Positions 1-6,713 of a DNA stretch of 8,886 nucleotides are shown here, in pieces. The DNA lies in contig JAEYTY010000111.1 of assembly GCA_023433775.1 (NCBI GenBank), positions 1 to 8,886 of the forward strand, in the 5' to 3' direction. Made by a program: the position numbers and the translations under genes. Below the pieces are notes generated by a model. That model was not told where the DNA came from and did no database searches. It worked only from the letters and a program-made list of their open reading frames with translations. Position 1 is the first letter of the stretch; each line of letters begins with the position of its first letter. This DNA is from Pseudomonadota bacterium (lineage in GTDB: Bacteria; Pseudomonadota; Alphaproteobacteria; Rhizobiales; Devosiaceae).

Positions 1-41
1 TGTTCGGCAGGCTTCTTCGTATTCGTGGTTTTCGTCGTCAT
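1..41 (-). CDS. Possible start of an unidentified protein (cut by window edge)
   Basis: An ATG at 41-39 opens a minus-strand frame that reads MTTKTTNTKKPAE and continues off the left edge. The lysine- and threonine-rich start looks like a genuine N-terminus, but only 13 residues are visible and no family can be named. The ribosome binding site is weak (GAAAGAG a few bases upstream). A purine-rich AAGGAG lies farther upstream at about 77-82, too far to serve this ATG. It lies on the same strand as the thi operon, about 207 bases beyond thiD, so it could have its own promoter. It could also be a chance frame. Confidence 0.3.
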   Translation of the reverse strand, partial: MTTKTTNTKKPAE

Positions 42-248
42 TCTAGCTCTTTCGTCACTCAGACGAGACCAGAACTCTCCTTAACGATCAAACCCAATTC
101 TGTGCCAAGGGCGCTGATGACGGACACGCCACCTTGTGCGCGAGCGAAACCGAATCCAATCCGCCGCAGCAGATGACGAGAGTTTTCAAGATTTTAATCC
201 TTGTTTTGACCGGGTAAGGCTGCGACCGGAGATTGCTCTAGCTTCCCT
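42..248. other. Intergenic stretch after thiD, no clear gene
   Basis: This stretch lies between the thiD stop and the possible gene at the left edge. I see no RNA gene and no hairpin followed by a T-run that would serve as an obvious terminator for the operon. The one suggestive element is on the minus strand: TAAAAT at 196-191 is one base from the -10 consensus, with only a poor -35 match (TTACCC) 16 bases upstream. It could drive the possible gene at 1-41. The local base composition is more AT-rich than in the coding regions. Confidence 0.4.
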
Positions 249-1109
249 CTACGCCAGAAATGGCGACTTGTGAATGGACCCAGAAGGGGCCGCGGCGTTG
301 CGGCCCAAACGCCTCCCAAGCCGCCGATCCGGGTGCAATAGCCGGGCACCGGAGCCCAGGGCGTGGCTTGGTGCCGCTGCTATGGCCCGGGAGATAAAGC
401 CTTTGGCATGCGTGACCGCGGCGGCAAGTGGCCAGCCTCTGGCGAGGCCGGCTGCGACCGCAGAAGAAAACATGCAGCCCCCGCCATGAATCTCTCCCAC
501 GCTTTGCCGCTGCGCTGAAAAGCGTGTCACGCCGTCAGCGTCGATGAGCAGATCTGTACTGCGCTGTCCCGCAGCGTGTCCCCCTTTGATCAGCACAGCC
601 TTGGGACCCATCGTCAGCAAGGCCCTGGCCTGAACGATCATCGCAGTCTCGTCCATGGCAATTGGCGTGCCGGTCAAGGCCGCCGCCTCGGGTAGGTTGG
701 GCGTGAGCAGGAGGGTCCTGGGCAACAGCAGAGCGACCAGTGCGGCCAAAGCCTCTTCCGGGAGCAGGCGCGCGCCGCTGGTTGCGACCAGCACCGGATC
801 AAGGACAATCTGGCTGGCATCATGCCGGCTCAAGGTCTCGGCGACCGCGGCAATGACCCCGGCATTGCCGAGCATGCCGATCTTGACCGACGCCACCGGC
901 AGATCGGCGAACGCCGCCTCGATCTGGGCCGCTACAACTGTTGGAGGGACCGAGTGTATCGCAGACACCCGCATGCTGTTTTGCGCCGTCACCGCTGTAA
1001 TCGCGCTGGTCCCGAAGACGTCAAAAGCGGCAAAGACCTTGAGATCGGCCTGGATCCCGGCGCCGCCACCCGGATCCGAACCTGCAACGGTCAAAGCAAC
1101 GGGTATCAC
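249..1109 (-). CDS. thiD: ThiD, hydroxymethylpyrimidine (phosphate) kinase
   Basis: Bifunctional HMP/HMP-P kinase that phosphorylates HMP and HMP-P with ATP to give HMP-PP for ThiE; cytosolic, ribokinase-like fold. Visible signatures are AGSDPGGGAGIQADLK (residues 9-24), FGTSAITAVTAQN (32-44), KIGML (76-80), LDPV (103-106), TPNLPEA (136-142), IKGGH (174-178) and HGGGC (208-212). C212 corresponds to the catalytic cysteine in the usual GTGC motif; here the threonine of GTGC is glycine. The start chosen is GTG at 1109. It overlaps the TGA stop of the preceding thiF in the four bases GTGA, has GGAAGG about nine bases upstream, and puts the family's N-terminal motif at residue 9. A longer frame starting at 1208 lies inside thiF and lacks homology-like sequence. 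The 286 residues exceed the usual ~266 because of a basic, arginine-rich tail of about 25 residues. It is the last gene of the operon. Confidence 0.93.
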   Translation of the reverse strand: MIPVALTVAGSDPGGGAGIQADLKVFAAFDVFGTSAITAVTAQNSMRVSAIHSVPPTVVAAQIEAAFADLPVASVKIGMLGNAGVIAAVAETLSRHDASQIVLDPVLVATSGARLLPEEALAALVALLLPRTLLLTPNLPEAAALTGTPIAMDETAMIVQARALLTMGPKAVLIKGGHAAGQRSTDLLIDADGVTRFSAQRQSVGEIHGGGCMFSSAVAAGLARGWPLAAAVTHAKGFISRAIAAAPSHALGSGARLLHPDRRLGRRLGRNAAAPSGSIHKSPFLA

Positions 1110-2083
1110 GACGGATCGCCTTCCAGCGCGACCAGCGCCACGTTGCGCCTGCCCATGGTATGCAATCGTCCCGCAGCGCGCAGAGCCCGCTGCCCGCTCC
1201 GGCAGCACAGCACGATGCGGGCACCACCATGCGCTGACGCCAGTTGGTCAATCTCCGTTGGCGCCAGGCGAAGTGCATCTGCCCGCGGCAGGACCGGCGC
1301 TTCGGCGACGCCGCGCAGGTCGATGACAATGTCGTCGGGCACGAGGTCCGCCAGTGCAATGAACGGCGTGGCATGTGAAGGCTCAGGACTATCGGCAAAG
1401 CTGAAGCCGCCAAACTGCAGGGTGTGACCGTCGAAGCTGACAACGCGGCCCAATATGTCTGGCTTGAGATCGAGCAACAGGTGAAGCGCCATATGAGCCT
1501 GGAGGCTTCCGATTGTCGCCACGGCAGAGCCCAGCACCCCGACGCTGGCGCAACTGCCTGCCACCTCCGGTGCATCGGGAAAGACCGCGCGATAACTCGG
1601 CGCGCCGCCGCAATAAGCGCCGACATAGCCGGACAGGCCGAGTACCGACGCGCTGACCAGCGGCTTGCCTAGGGCCCAGCAGTGGTCGGACAGGGTGTAG
1701 GTCGCCGCAAAATTGTCGGCGGCGTCGATGACGATGCTCGCCTCCTGGACCAATACGGCGGCATTCTTGGGCGTCAAGCGCTCGGATCCGGCCGTGACGA
1801 CGATGCCGGGATTGGCGCGGAGCAGGGCCCTTCGCGCTGCGTCTGCCTTGGGCACACCGATATCGTCCATGCCGTAGAGCGGCTGCCGATGCAGATTGGT
1901 GAGGTCGACATGATCGTGGTCAACGATGACAATCTCGCCGATCCCGGCGCCCGCCAGGATCTGCAGGACCGACGAACCAAGACCGCCAGCGCCCACGACA
2001 AGTACCTTGGCGGCGGCGAGCCTTGCTTGTCCGGCCGCCCCGATTTCTGCCAACGTCGTCTGGCGGATGTAGCGATCGGTCAT
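1106..2083 (-). CDS. thiF: ThiF/MoeB-type adenylyltransferase fused to a rhodanese domain
   Basis: Predicted to adenylate the C-terminal glycine of ThiS, with the fused rhodanese domain possibly carrying the sulfur as a persulfide. The E1-like domain covers about residues 1-235: RYIRQTTLAEIG (4-15), nucleotide loop GAGGLGSS (31-38), VDHDHVDLTNLHRQ (54-67), IGVPKADAA (75-83) and DAADNF (120-125). A C-terminal rhodanese-like domain (about 240-325) contains DLRGVAE (255-261) and the active-site loop CCRSGQRA (293-300), with C294 the likely sulfur-carrying cysteine. The usual zinc-binding cysteine pairs of MoeB/ThiF are missing: the expected PCYRCLF-like stretch reads PSYRAVF (162-168) and there is no second pair. 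ATG at 2083 is one base after the thiE stop, with GAGG seven bases upstream. MoeB/HesA/MOCS3-like annotations are possible, but the position among thi genes argues for ThiF function (inference). Confidence 0.85.
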   Translation of the reverse strand: MTDRYIRQTTLAEIGAAGQARLAAAKVLVVGAGGLGSSVLQILAGAGIGEIVIVDHDHVDLTNLHRQPLYGMDDIGVPKADAARRALLRANPGIVVTAGSERLTPKNAAVLVQEASIVIDAADNFAATYTLSDHCWALGKPLVSASVLGLSGYVGAYCGGAPSYRAVFPDAPEVAGSCASVGVLGSAVATIGSLQAHMALHLLLDLKPDILGRVVSFDGHTLQFGGFSFADSPEPSHATPFIALADLVPDDIVIDLRGVAEAPVLPRADALRLAPTEIDQLASAHGGARIVLCCRSGQRALRAAGRLHTMGRRNVALVALEGDPS

Positions 2084-2084
2084 G

Positions 2085-2684
2085 TCAGGGCCTCGTCGTC
2101 GTGAGCCAGGCACGCGCCTGGAGGGAGGGTTCGGGATGACGCACGATGTCGCCCACGACTGCGACGCAATCTGCCCCCGCGGCGAGGCAGAGTTCTGCCC
2201 GCGCCACGGTCAACCCGCCGATGGCAACCAGAGGTCGTCCACCCACGAGGCGCTTCCATTCTCCGATCTGCGCCAGTCCCTGCGGTGCCCAGGGCATCTT
2301 CTTGAGCTGGGTAGGGTAAATAGGCCCCAGGGCCACATAGTCGGGCGCTTCGGCAAGGGCGCGATCGAGCTCTGCATGGTCATGGGTGCTGAGGCCGAAG
2401 CGTATCCCGGCTCGCCGCAACGCGCCCATGTCGGCCCCGGCCAGGTCCTCCTGGCCCAGGTGCACGAAATCGCACCCGGCATCGAGCGCCAGTTGCCAAT
2501 GGTCATTGACCACCAATTGCGCACCTGCCGCCGCGGAGGCGGCTCTGGCGCGCTCGATCTGGGCCCGGAGCGCAGGCTCGGGGCAATCCTTGATCCGGAG
2601 CTGGATCAGTCTTGCCCCCCAGGCCAGCAACCGTTCGACCCAGTCCGCATCGGGCACCACGGGATAGAAGCGATCGAGGATCAT
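2085..2684 (-). CDS. thiE: ThiE, thiamine phosphate synthase
   Basis: Joins HMP-PP and thiazole phosphate to thiamine phosphate with release of pyrophosphate; cytosolic TIM barrel. The 199 residues carry the family motifs in order: QLRIKD (28-33), VVND (58-61), FVHLGQED (73-80), GLSTH (97-101), ALGPIYPT (118-125) followed by QLKK, and VAIGG (153-157). The length is at the short end of the usual 200-215, and the N-terminus is trimmed to the first strand. The ATG at 2684 overlaps the thiG stop in ATGA, a classic coupling junction, with AAGG about nine bases upstream. Its substrates are the products of ThiG and of ThiC plus ThiD in the same operon. TenI, a ThiE-like tautomerase, is the main alternative, but the complete phosphate and pyrophosphate motifs and the lack of another ThiE here favour the synthase. 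Confidence 0.9.
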   Translation of the reverse strand: MILDRFYPVVPDADWVERLLAWGARLIQLRIKDCPEPALRAQIERARAASAAAGAQLVVNDHWQLALDAGCDFVHLGQEDLAGADMGALRRAGIRFGLSTHDHAELDRALAEAPDYVALGPIYPTQLKKMPWAPQGLAQIGEWKRLVGGRPLVAIGGLTVARAELCLAAGADCVAVVGDIVRHPEPSLQARAWLTTTRP

Positions 2685-3451
2685 GCGAGGATTGCCTTGC
2701 CCAGGACCGGGGTCGAGGGCGCCGCCATGTCGCGCGGCTCGAGGGGTGAAGCGGCATGGGCGAGCTGCCCCGCTTCCACAGCCAGGGCAAAAGCCTCGGC
2801 CATGCGAACCGGGTCGCCTGCCTCGGCCACGGCAGTATTGAGCAGCACCGCGTCATAGCCCATTTCCATCGCCGCTGCCGCATGCGAGGGCACGCCGAGC
2901 CCAGCGTCGATCACCAGCGGTACATCGGGGAAATGGGCGCGCATGGCGCGCAAGCCAAAGAGATTGTTCAGCCCGCGCGCCGATCCGATCGGGGCGCCCC
3001 AGGGCATCAATACTCGGCAGCCTGCCTCGAGCAGCCGTTCGGCCACGACCAGGTCTTCGGTCGTGTAGGGAAAGACCTCGAACCCGTCCTCGCTCAGGAT
3101 ACGTGCAGCTTCCACCAGCCCGAACACATCGGGCTGCAAGGTATCAGCCTCCCCGATCACTTCGAGCTTGATCCAGGTCGTGCCGAACAGTTCACGAGCC
3201 ATATGGGCCGTGGTCACCGCTTCCTTGACCGAATGACAGCCGGCCGTATTGGGCAGCACGCGGACACCCAACTCGCCGATGAACGACCAGAAGGCTTGGC
3301 CGGCCCGCTGGTCGCCGCCTTCGCGCCGCAGCGACACGGTGACGATTTCGGCCCGTGAAGCACGCACCGCCGCCTCGAGAATTTTGGGGGAGGGATAACG
3401 GGCCGTGCCCAGCAGTAGCCGGGAGGACAGCGTGACACCATAAAACTCCAT
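2681..3451 (-). CDS. thiG: ThiG, thiazole synthase
   Basis: Forms the thiazole phosphate from 1-deoxy-xylulose 5-phosphate, dehydroglycine (from ThiO) and sulfur carried by ThiS thiocarboxylate. The 256-residue protein shows the ThiG core: SRLLLGTARYPS (10-21), LPNTAGC (66-72), WIKLEVIG (93-100) with K95 as the Schiff-base lysine, MPWGAPIGS (about 149-157), VIDAGLGVPSHAAAAMEMG and VLLNTAVAEAGDP in the second half. The length is normal. ATG at 3451 follows the thiS stop by three bases, and a strong GGGAGG lies inside the last codons of thiS. The thiS-thiG pairing is typical because the two proteins form a complex. Confidence 0.95.
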   Translation of the reverse strand: MEFYGVTLSSRLLLGTARYPSPKILEAAVRASRAEIVTVSLRREGGDQRAGQAFWSFIGELGVRVLPNTAGCHSVKEAVTTAHMARELFGTTWIKLEVIGEADTLQPDVFGLVEAARILSEDGFEVFPYTTEDLVVAERLLEAGCRVLMPWGAPIGSARGLNNLFGLRAMRAHFPDVPLVIDAGLGVPSHAAAAMEMGYDAVLLNTAVAEAGDPVRMAEAFALAVEAGQLAHAASPLEPRDMAAPSTPVLGKAILA

Positions 3452-3454
3452 GCC

Positions 3455-3652
3455 TCAGCCTCCCTGCATGGGGGCGAGCACTTCGAGACTGTCGCCATCG
3501 TATAATTGCGTGTTCGCACGCCGCAGCGCGGGCACAAACCGGCCATTGACGGCGGTGGCGACGACGGCGCCCTTGTAGCCCAGCGCGTCGAGCGCCTCGT
3601 CGAGGTGGCTTGCCGTCAGCTGCCGCTCGGCGCCGTTAAGCAGAATTCGCAT
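3455..3652 (-). CDS. thiS: ThiS, sulfur carrier protein
   Basis: Small ubiquitin-like sulfur carrier of 65 residues ending in MQGG. The terminal Gly-Gly is the residue pair that is adenylated by ThiF and converted to a thiocarboxylate that delivers sulfur to ThiG. The start MRILLNGAERQL is the typical first beta strand, and FVPALRRANTQLYDGDSLEVLAPMQGG matches the family C-terminus. ATG at 3652 has GGAG about eight bases upstream and lies inside the end of thiO, overlapping it by 17 bases. The expected length for the family is 64-70 residues. Confidence 0.95.
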   Translation of the reverse strand: MRILLNGAERQLTASHLDEALDALGYKGAVVATAVNGRFVPALRRANTQLYDGDSLEVLAPMQGG

Positions 3653-4658
3653 GGATAAGCTCCGTGCCCAAATGGGGATCTAAGGCCGCGCCGGCGGCAA
3701 TCTGCGCGAGGGCCGGGGCAAGCAGGAAACCGTGGCGGAAGAGGCCATTGACGCGAACGACACGTCCCGTCCGCTCCACCCTGGGAAGGTTGTCGGGAAG
3801 GGCAGGGCGGAGATCGGCCCCAAGCTCGAGAATTTCCGCCTCCCCCAGCGCCGGATGGAGGGTGAAGGCAGCCCCCAGTAAGTCGAGCATGGAGCGCACG
3901 CTGACCGGGCCCCGTGACTCGCTTTCGAGCATGGTCGCACCCAGCATGAAGACGCCTTCGCCGCGCGGAACCAGATAGATCGGCAGGCGTGGATGCAAAA
4001 GGCGCACCGGCCGGGACAGCGACAGACTGCGTGAGCGGATCAGCGCCATCTCCCCGCGAACGCCGCGCAGTGCCGGCATGTCGATCCGCCCGCCGAGTCC
4101 GCGACAATCAAAGACCATATCGCCGGCAGCCGCCTCGGGCTGGAGGTCGGTTTCGAACCGGATCTCCACCCCAAGGGGCGTCAGCCGGTCCAGAAGCGCC
4201 GCCAGCGCACGTCGCGGATCGAGATGCCCTTCCTCCGGGAAAAAAAGGCCTTTGCGGAAGCGACCGGCCAGGTCGGGCTCCAGCGATGCCAAGCCCGCCT
4301 CGTCCTGCCATTCGTAGCGCTCGGTGCGGCGGGCGAAGCGGTCGAGTTCGGCAAGATCGCGCGCTGGCGCGACAACCAGCGTGCCCTTGGCCACCACGCC
4401 CGGGAACCGCTCACGCCACCAGGCGAGGGACGGGGCGCCAAGACGGCCGACCACGGCCTCGCTCGATGCCATTTCGCACCACGGCGCAAGCATGCCCCCG
4501 GCATGCCAGGAACAGCTCCCCGGCCCGAGCCCCGCATTGCGGTCGAACACCTCCACCGCAAGGCCTCGCTCGGCCAAGGTCAGGGCGGTCGTCAGCCCGG
4601 CGACGCCTGCCCCGATCACTGTTGCCCGCAGGGGCGCGCGGCTAATCGAGCGGGACAT
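3636..4658 (-). CDS. thiO: ThiO, FAD-dependent glycine oxidase
   Basis: Oxidises glycine with oxygen to the imine (dehydroglycine) used by ThiG, giving the aerobic route in place of the radical-SAM enzyme ThiH. The protein opens with a Rossmann FAD-binding motif, VIGAGVAGLTTALTLAERG (14-32), with the acidic E36 at the end of the second strand. ThiO/DAO-family signatures follow: SCSWHAGGMLAPWCE (48-62), and near the C-terminus LPDNLPRVERTGRVVRVNGLFRHGFLLAPALA, where RHG replaces the more usual RNG. The 340 residues are normal. ATG at 4658 is chosen because it sits just before the FAD motif and overlaps the thiC stop by 17 bases, with a G-rich stretch upstream. An extension to 4709 would add 17 residues encoded inside thiC. 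Confidence 0.9.
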   Translation of the reverse strand: MSRSISRAPLRATVIGAGVAGLTTALTLAERGLAVEVFDRNAGLGPGSCSWHAGGMLAPWCEMASSEAVVGRLGAPSLAWWRERFPGVVAKGTLVVAPARDLAELDRFARRTERYEWQDEAGLASLEPDLAGRFRKGLFFPEEGHLDPRRALAALLDRLTPLGVEIRFETDLQPEAAAGDMVFDCRGLGGRIDMPALRGVRGEMALIRSRSLSLSRPVRLLHPRLPIYLVPRGEGVFMLGATMLESESRGPVSVRSMLDLLGAAFTLHPALGEAEILELGADLRPALPDNLPRVERTGRVVRVNGLFRHGFLLAPALAQIAAGAALDPHLGTELIHANSA

Positions 4659-6468
4659 AGACCTTGCCCCCCTGGTCGAGGAACTCGCGCGACTTCTCCG
4701 CCATGGCATCCTCGCGGGCGGCCATGTCGCGGATATCCTGCGTGATCTTCATCGAGCAGAATTTGGGTCCGCACATCGAACAGAAATGGGCGGTCTTGTG
4801 GGCTTCCTTGGGCAGGGTCTCGTCGTGGAAGCTGCGTGCCGTATCGGGGTCGAGCGAAAGGTTGAACTGGTCTTCCCAGCGGAATTCGAACCGGGCCTTT
4901 GACAGCGCATCGTCACGCAACTGTGCCGCCGGATGTCCCTTGGCCAGATCGGCCGCATGCGCAGCGATCTTGTAGGTGATGACGCCGGTCTTGACGTCGT
5001 CGCGATTGGGCAGGCCCAGATGTTCCTTGGGTGTCACGTAGCAGAGCATGGCCGTACCGAACCAGCCGATCTTGCCGGCGCCGATGGCCGAGGTGATGTG
5101 GTCATAGCCCGGCGCGATGTCGGTGGTCAGGGGCCCCAGCGTATAGAATGGAGCCTCGCCGCATTCGCGCAACTGCTTGTCCATGTTCTCCTTGATCTTG
5201 TGCATCGGGACGTGCCCGGGACCTTCGATCATCACCTGGCAACCCTTTTCCCAGGCGACCTTGGTCAGTTCGCCCAGCGTTTCGAGTTCGGCGAACTGCG
5301 CTGCGTCATTGGCATCGGCAATCGAGCCGGGGCGCAGGCCGTCGCCGAGTGAAAACGACACGTCGTACTTGGCCATGATGTCGCAGATGTCACCGAAGCG
5401 TTCGTATAGGAAGCTTTCCCGGTGGTGGGCAAGGCACCAGCCGGCCATGATGGAACCCCCGCGCGAGACGATGCCGGTGACGCGTTTTGCGGTCAGCGGC
5501 ACGTGGGCCAGGCGCACGCCGGCATGGATGGTGAAGTAATCGACACCCTGCTCGCACTGTTCGATCAGGGTGTCCGAGAACACCTCCCAGTCCAGCTTGG
5601 CTGGGTTGCCGCTGACCTTTTCCAGCGCCTGGTAGATCGGCACCGTGCCGATCGGGACGGGCGAATTGCGGATGATCCATTCGCGCGTGGCGTGGATATT
5701 GCGGCCGGTCGAGAGATCCATGACCGTGTCGGCGCCCCAGCGGATCGCCCAGACCAGTTTCTCGACCTCTTCCTCGACCGAGGACGACACGGCGGAATTG
5801 CCGATATTGGCGTTGATCTTGACCAGGAAATTTCGCCCGATCACCATCGGTTCGATTTCGGGATGGTTGATATTGGCCGGAATGATCGCCCGGCCCCGGG
5901 CGATCTCGTCGCGCACGAATTCCGGGGTGATGAAGGGCGGAATGGCCGCGCCGAAACTGTTCCCATCAGCCAGGCGGGCCTCCGCGCCATCCAGCATATG
6001 CTGGCGCCCCAGATTCTCCCGTTCGGCGACGAAGATCATCTCTTTGGTGATGATGCCGGCGCGCGCATAGTCCAATTGGGTGACCGGTCGTCCGGCCATG
6101 CCGCGGAGCGGCTGATGGGTGAGCGGGAAATGCGCGACGGCCCTGTCCGGAGATACATTGCCGTCGTCCTCGGGCCTGATGGCGCGACCCGCATAGGGTT
6201 CTGCGTCGCCGCGCTTGGCAATCCAGTTTTCGCGCAGGCGCGGCAGACCGCGCTTGAGGTCTATGGCAATGGCCGGATCGGTATAAGGTCCGGACGTGTC
6301 GTAAACCCGGAACGCCGGGGCGTTGGGATCGTCGATGGCGATCTCGCGAAAGGGCACGCGGATATCGGTGGCGAGCGGACTGCTCGCATAGACCTTGCGC
6401 GATGCGGAAAGCGGAGTGGTGGATATGCCATTGGCGCTAAGCGCCCTGGCGTTGATGGTCTTGTTCAC
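4642..6468 (-). CDS. thiC: ThiC, HMP-P synthase (radical SAM)
   Basis: Rearranges aminoimidazole ribotide to HMP-P with S-adenosylmethionine and a [4Fe-4S] cluster. The 608-residue product has the family's N-terminal domain (FRVYDTSGPYTDP), the central barrel (GRNFLVKINANIGNSAVSSS, WGADTVMDLSTGRNIH, FSLGDGLRPGS, MIEGPGHVPMH) and the C-terminal cluster motif CSMCGPKFC (563-571), whose three cysteines bind the cluster. The start is GTG at 6468. It gives the usual N-terminal extension (VNKTINARALSANG), has GGAG seven bases upstream, and no in-frame ATG lies near. Starting at 6648 instead would translate the TPP riboswitch, which is untenable. It is the first gene of the operon, and its ribosome binding site is predicted to be controlled by the riboswitch upstream. 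The protein needs both SAM and an intact iron-sulfur supply. Identification is firm. Confidence 0.97.
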   Translation of the reverse strand: MNKTINARALSANGISTTPLSASRKVYASSPLATDIRVPFREIAIDDPNAPAFRVYDTSGPYTDPAIAIDLKRGLPRLRENWIAKRGDAEPYAGRAIRPEDDGNVSPDRAVAHFPLTHQPLRGMAGRPVTQLDYARAGIITKEMIFVAERENLGRQHMLDGAEARLADGNSFGAAIPPFITPEFVRDEIARGRAIIPANINHPEIEPMVIGRNFLVKINANIGNSAVSSSVEEEVEKLVWAIRWGADTVMDLSTGRNIHATREWIIRNSPVPIGTVPIYQALEKVSGNPAKLDWEVFSDTLIEQCEQGVDYFTIHAGVRLAHVPLTAKRVTGIVSRGGSIMAGWCLAHHRESFLYERFGDICDIMAKYDVSFSLGDGLRPGSIADANDAAQFAELETLGELTKVAWEKGCQVMIEGPGHVPMHKIKENMDKQLRECGEAPFYTLGPLTTDIAPGYDHITSAIGAGKIGWFGTAMLCYVTPKEHLGLPNRDDVKTGVITYKIAAHAADLAKGHPAAQLRDDALSKARFEFRWEDQFNLSLDPDTARSFHDETLPKEAHKTAHFCSMCGPKFCSMKITQDIRDMAAREDAMAEKSREFLDQGGKVYVPLD

Positions 6469-6471
6469 GAT

Positions 6472-6505
6472 GGGTCTCCATGTTTTCTCGTGAAAACGGA
6501 AACCC
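6472..6505 (-). promoter_or_regulatory. Hairpin sequestering the thiC ribosome binding site
   Basis: On the minus strand GGGTTTCC (6505-6498) can pair with GGAGACCC (6479-6472), eight pairs including one U-G. Inside it, GTTTTC pairs with GAAAAC around an ACGA loop, leaving only a two-base bulge (AU). This 14-pair stem contains the complete GGAG ribosome binding site of thiC and ends three bases before the GTG start. It is the natural off-state of the TPP riboswitch expression platform, working at the level of translation. The pairing is read directly; the regulatory role is inferred from riboswitch precedent. Confidence 0.75.
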
Positions 6506-6535
6506 GGGCGCAGCTCTGGTGGCGGATGACGATCC

Positions 6536-6631
6536 CGTCCCTTCGCCGGCATTACCCGGATCAGGTTCAAAGGGTTCGGCCTCTCAGCCATCTCAGACCA
6601 GACTCTTGCGAACCTGGACACCCCTCGGACG
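6536..6631 (-). promoter_or_regulatory. TPP riboswitch (THI element) upstream of thiC
   Basis: The minus strand carries the conserved thi-box blocks in the correct order. They are CGTCC then GAGGGGTG at the 5' end (about 6631-6618), CTGAGATGGCTGAGAGG (6595-6579), ACCCTTTGAACCTGATC (6575-6559) and CGGGTAATGCCGGCGAAGGGA (6558-6538; this stretch is the pyrophosphate-binding side). CGTCC at 6631-6627 pairs with GGACG at 6540-6536 to close stem P1. The aptamer is about 96 nt long. High thiamine pyrophosphate is expected to shut down thiC and the downstream operon, here most plausibly by freeing the sequestering hairpin at 6472-6505 to form. Confidence 0.96.
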
Positions 6632-6636
6632 CCGCG

Positions 6637-6665
6637 AGAAGACGGCATCGTCGTGCCAATGTCAA
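6637..6665 (-). promoter_or_regulatory. Candidate promoter of the thi operon
   Basis: TTGACA at 6665-6660 is a perfect -35 match on the minus strand. With a 17-base spacer it leads to TCTTCT at 6642-6637, a poor -10 (three of six). Transcription would start at about 6631, precisely at the 5' strand of riboswitch stem P1, which supports the call. It lies well clear of the insertion sequence (about 150 bases away), so the operon should still be transcribed. Confidence 0.5.
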
Positions 6666-6680
6666 CCCGTCAACTCCACC

Positions 6681-6710
6681 TTGCCAACAGCGCGGCTCGA
6701 GAGGTATACG
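6681..6710 (+). promoter_or_regulatory. Candidate promoter of the cobalamin riboswitch transcript
   Basis: TTGCCA (6681-6686) and TATACG (6705-6710) with an 18-base spacer resemble -35 and -10 elements. They would start a plus-strand RNA at about 6717, where the cobalamin aptamer begins. Only 15 bases separate this -35 from the -35 of the divergent thi promoter. RNA from here now runs through the truncated riboswitch into the insertion sequence. Motif match only. Confidence 0.4.
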
Positions 6711-6713
6711 CGC

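Noticed and set aside
2082..2858. 258-codon plus-strand frame antisense to thiE and thiG
   Set aside because: It mirrors the coding pattern of two firmly identified genes and has no recognisable domains.
6469..6648. Upstream extension of thiC to an ATG at 6648
   Set aside because: It would translate the TPP aptamer; the GTG at 6468 has a ribosome binding site and the family N-terminus.
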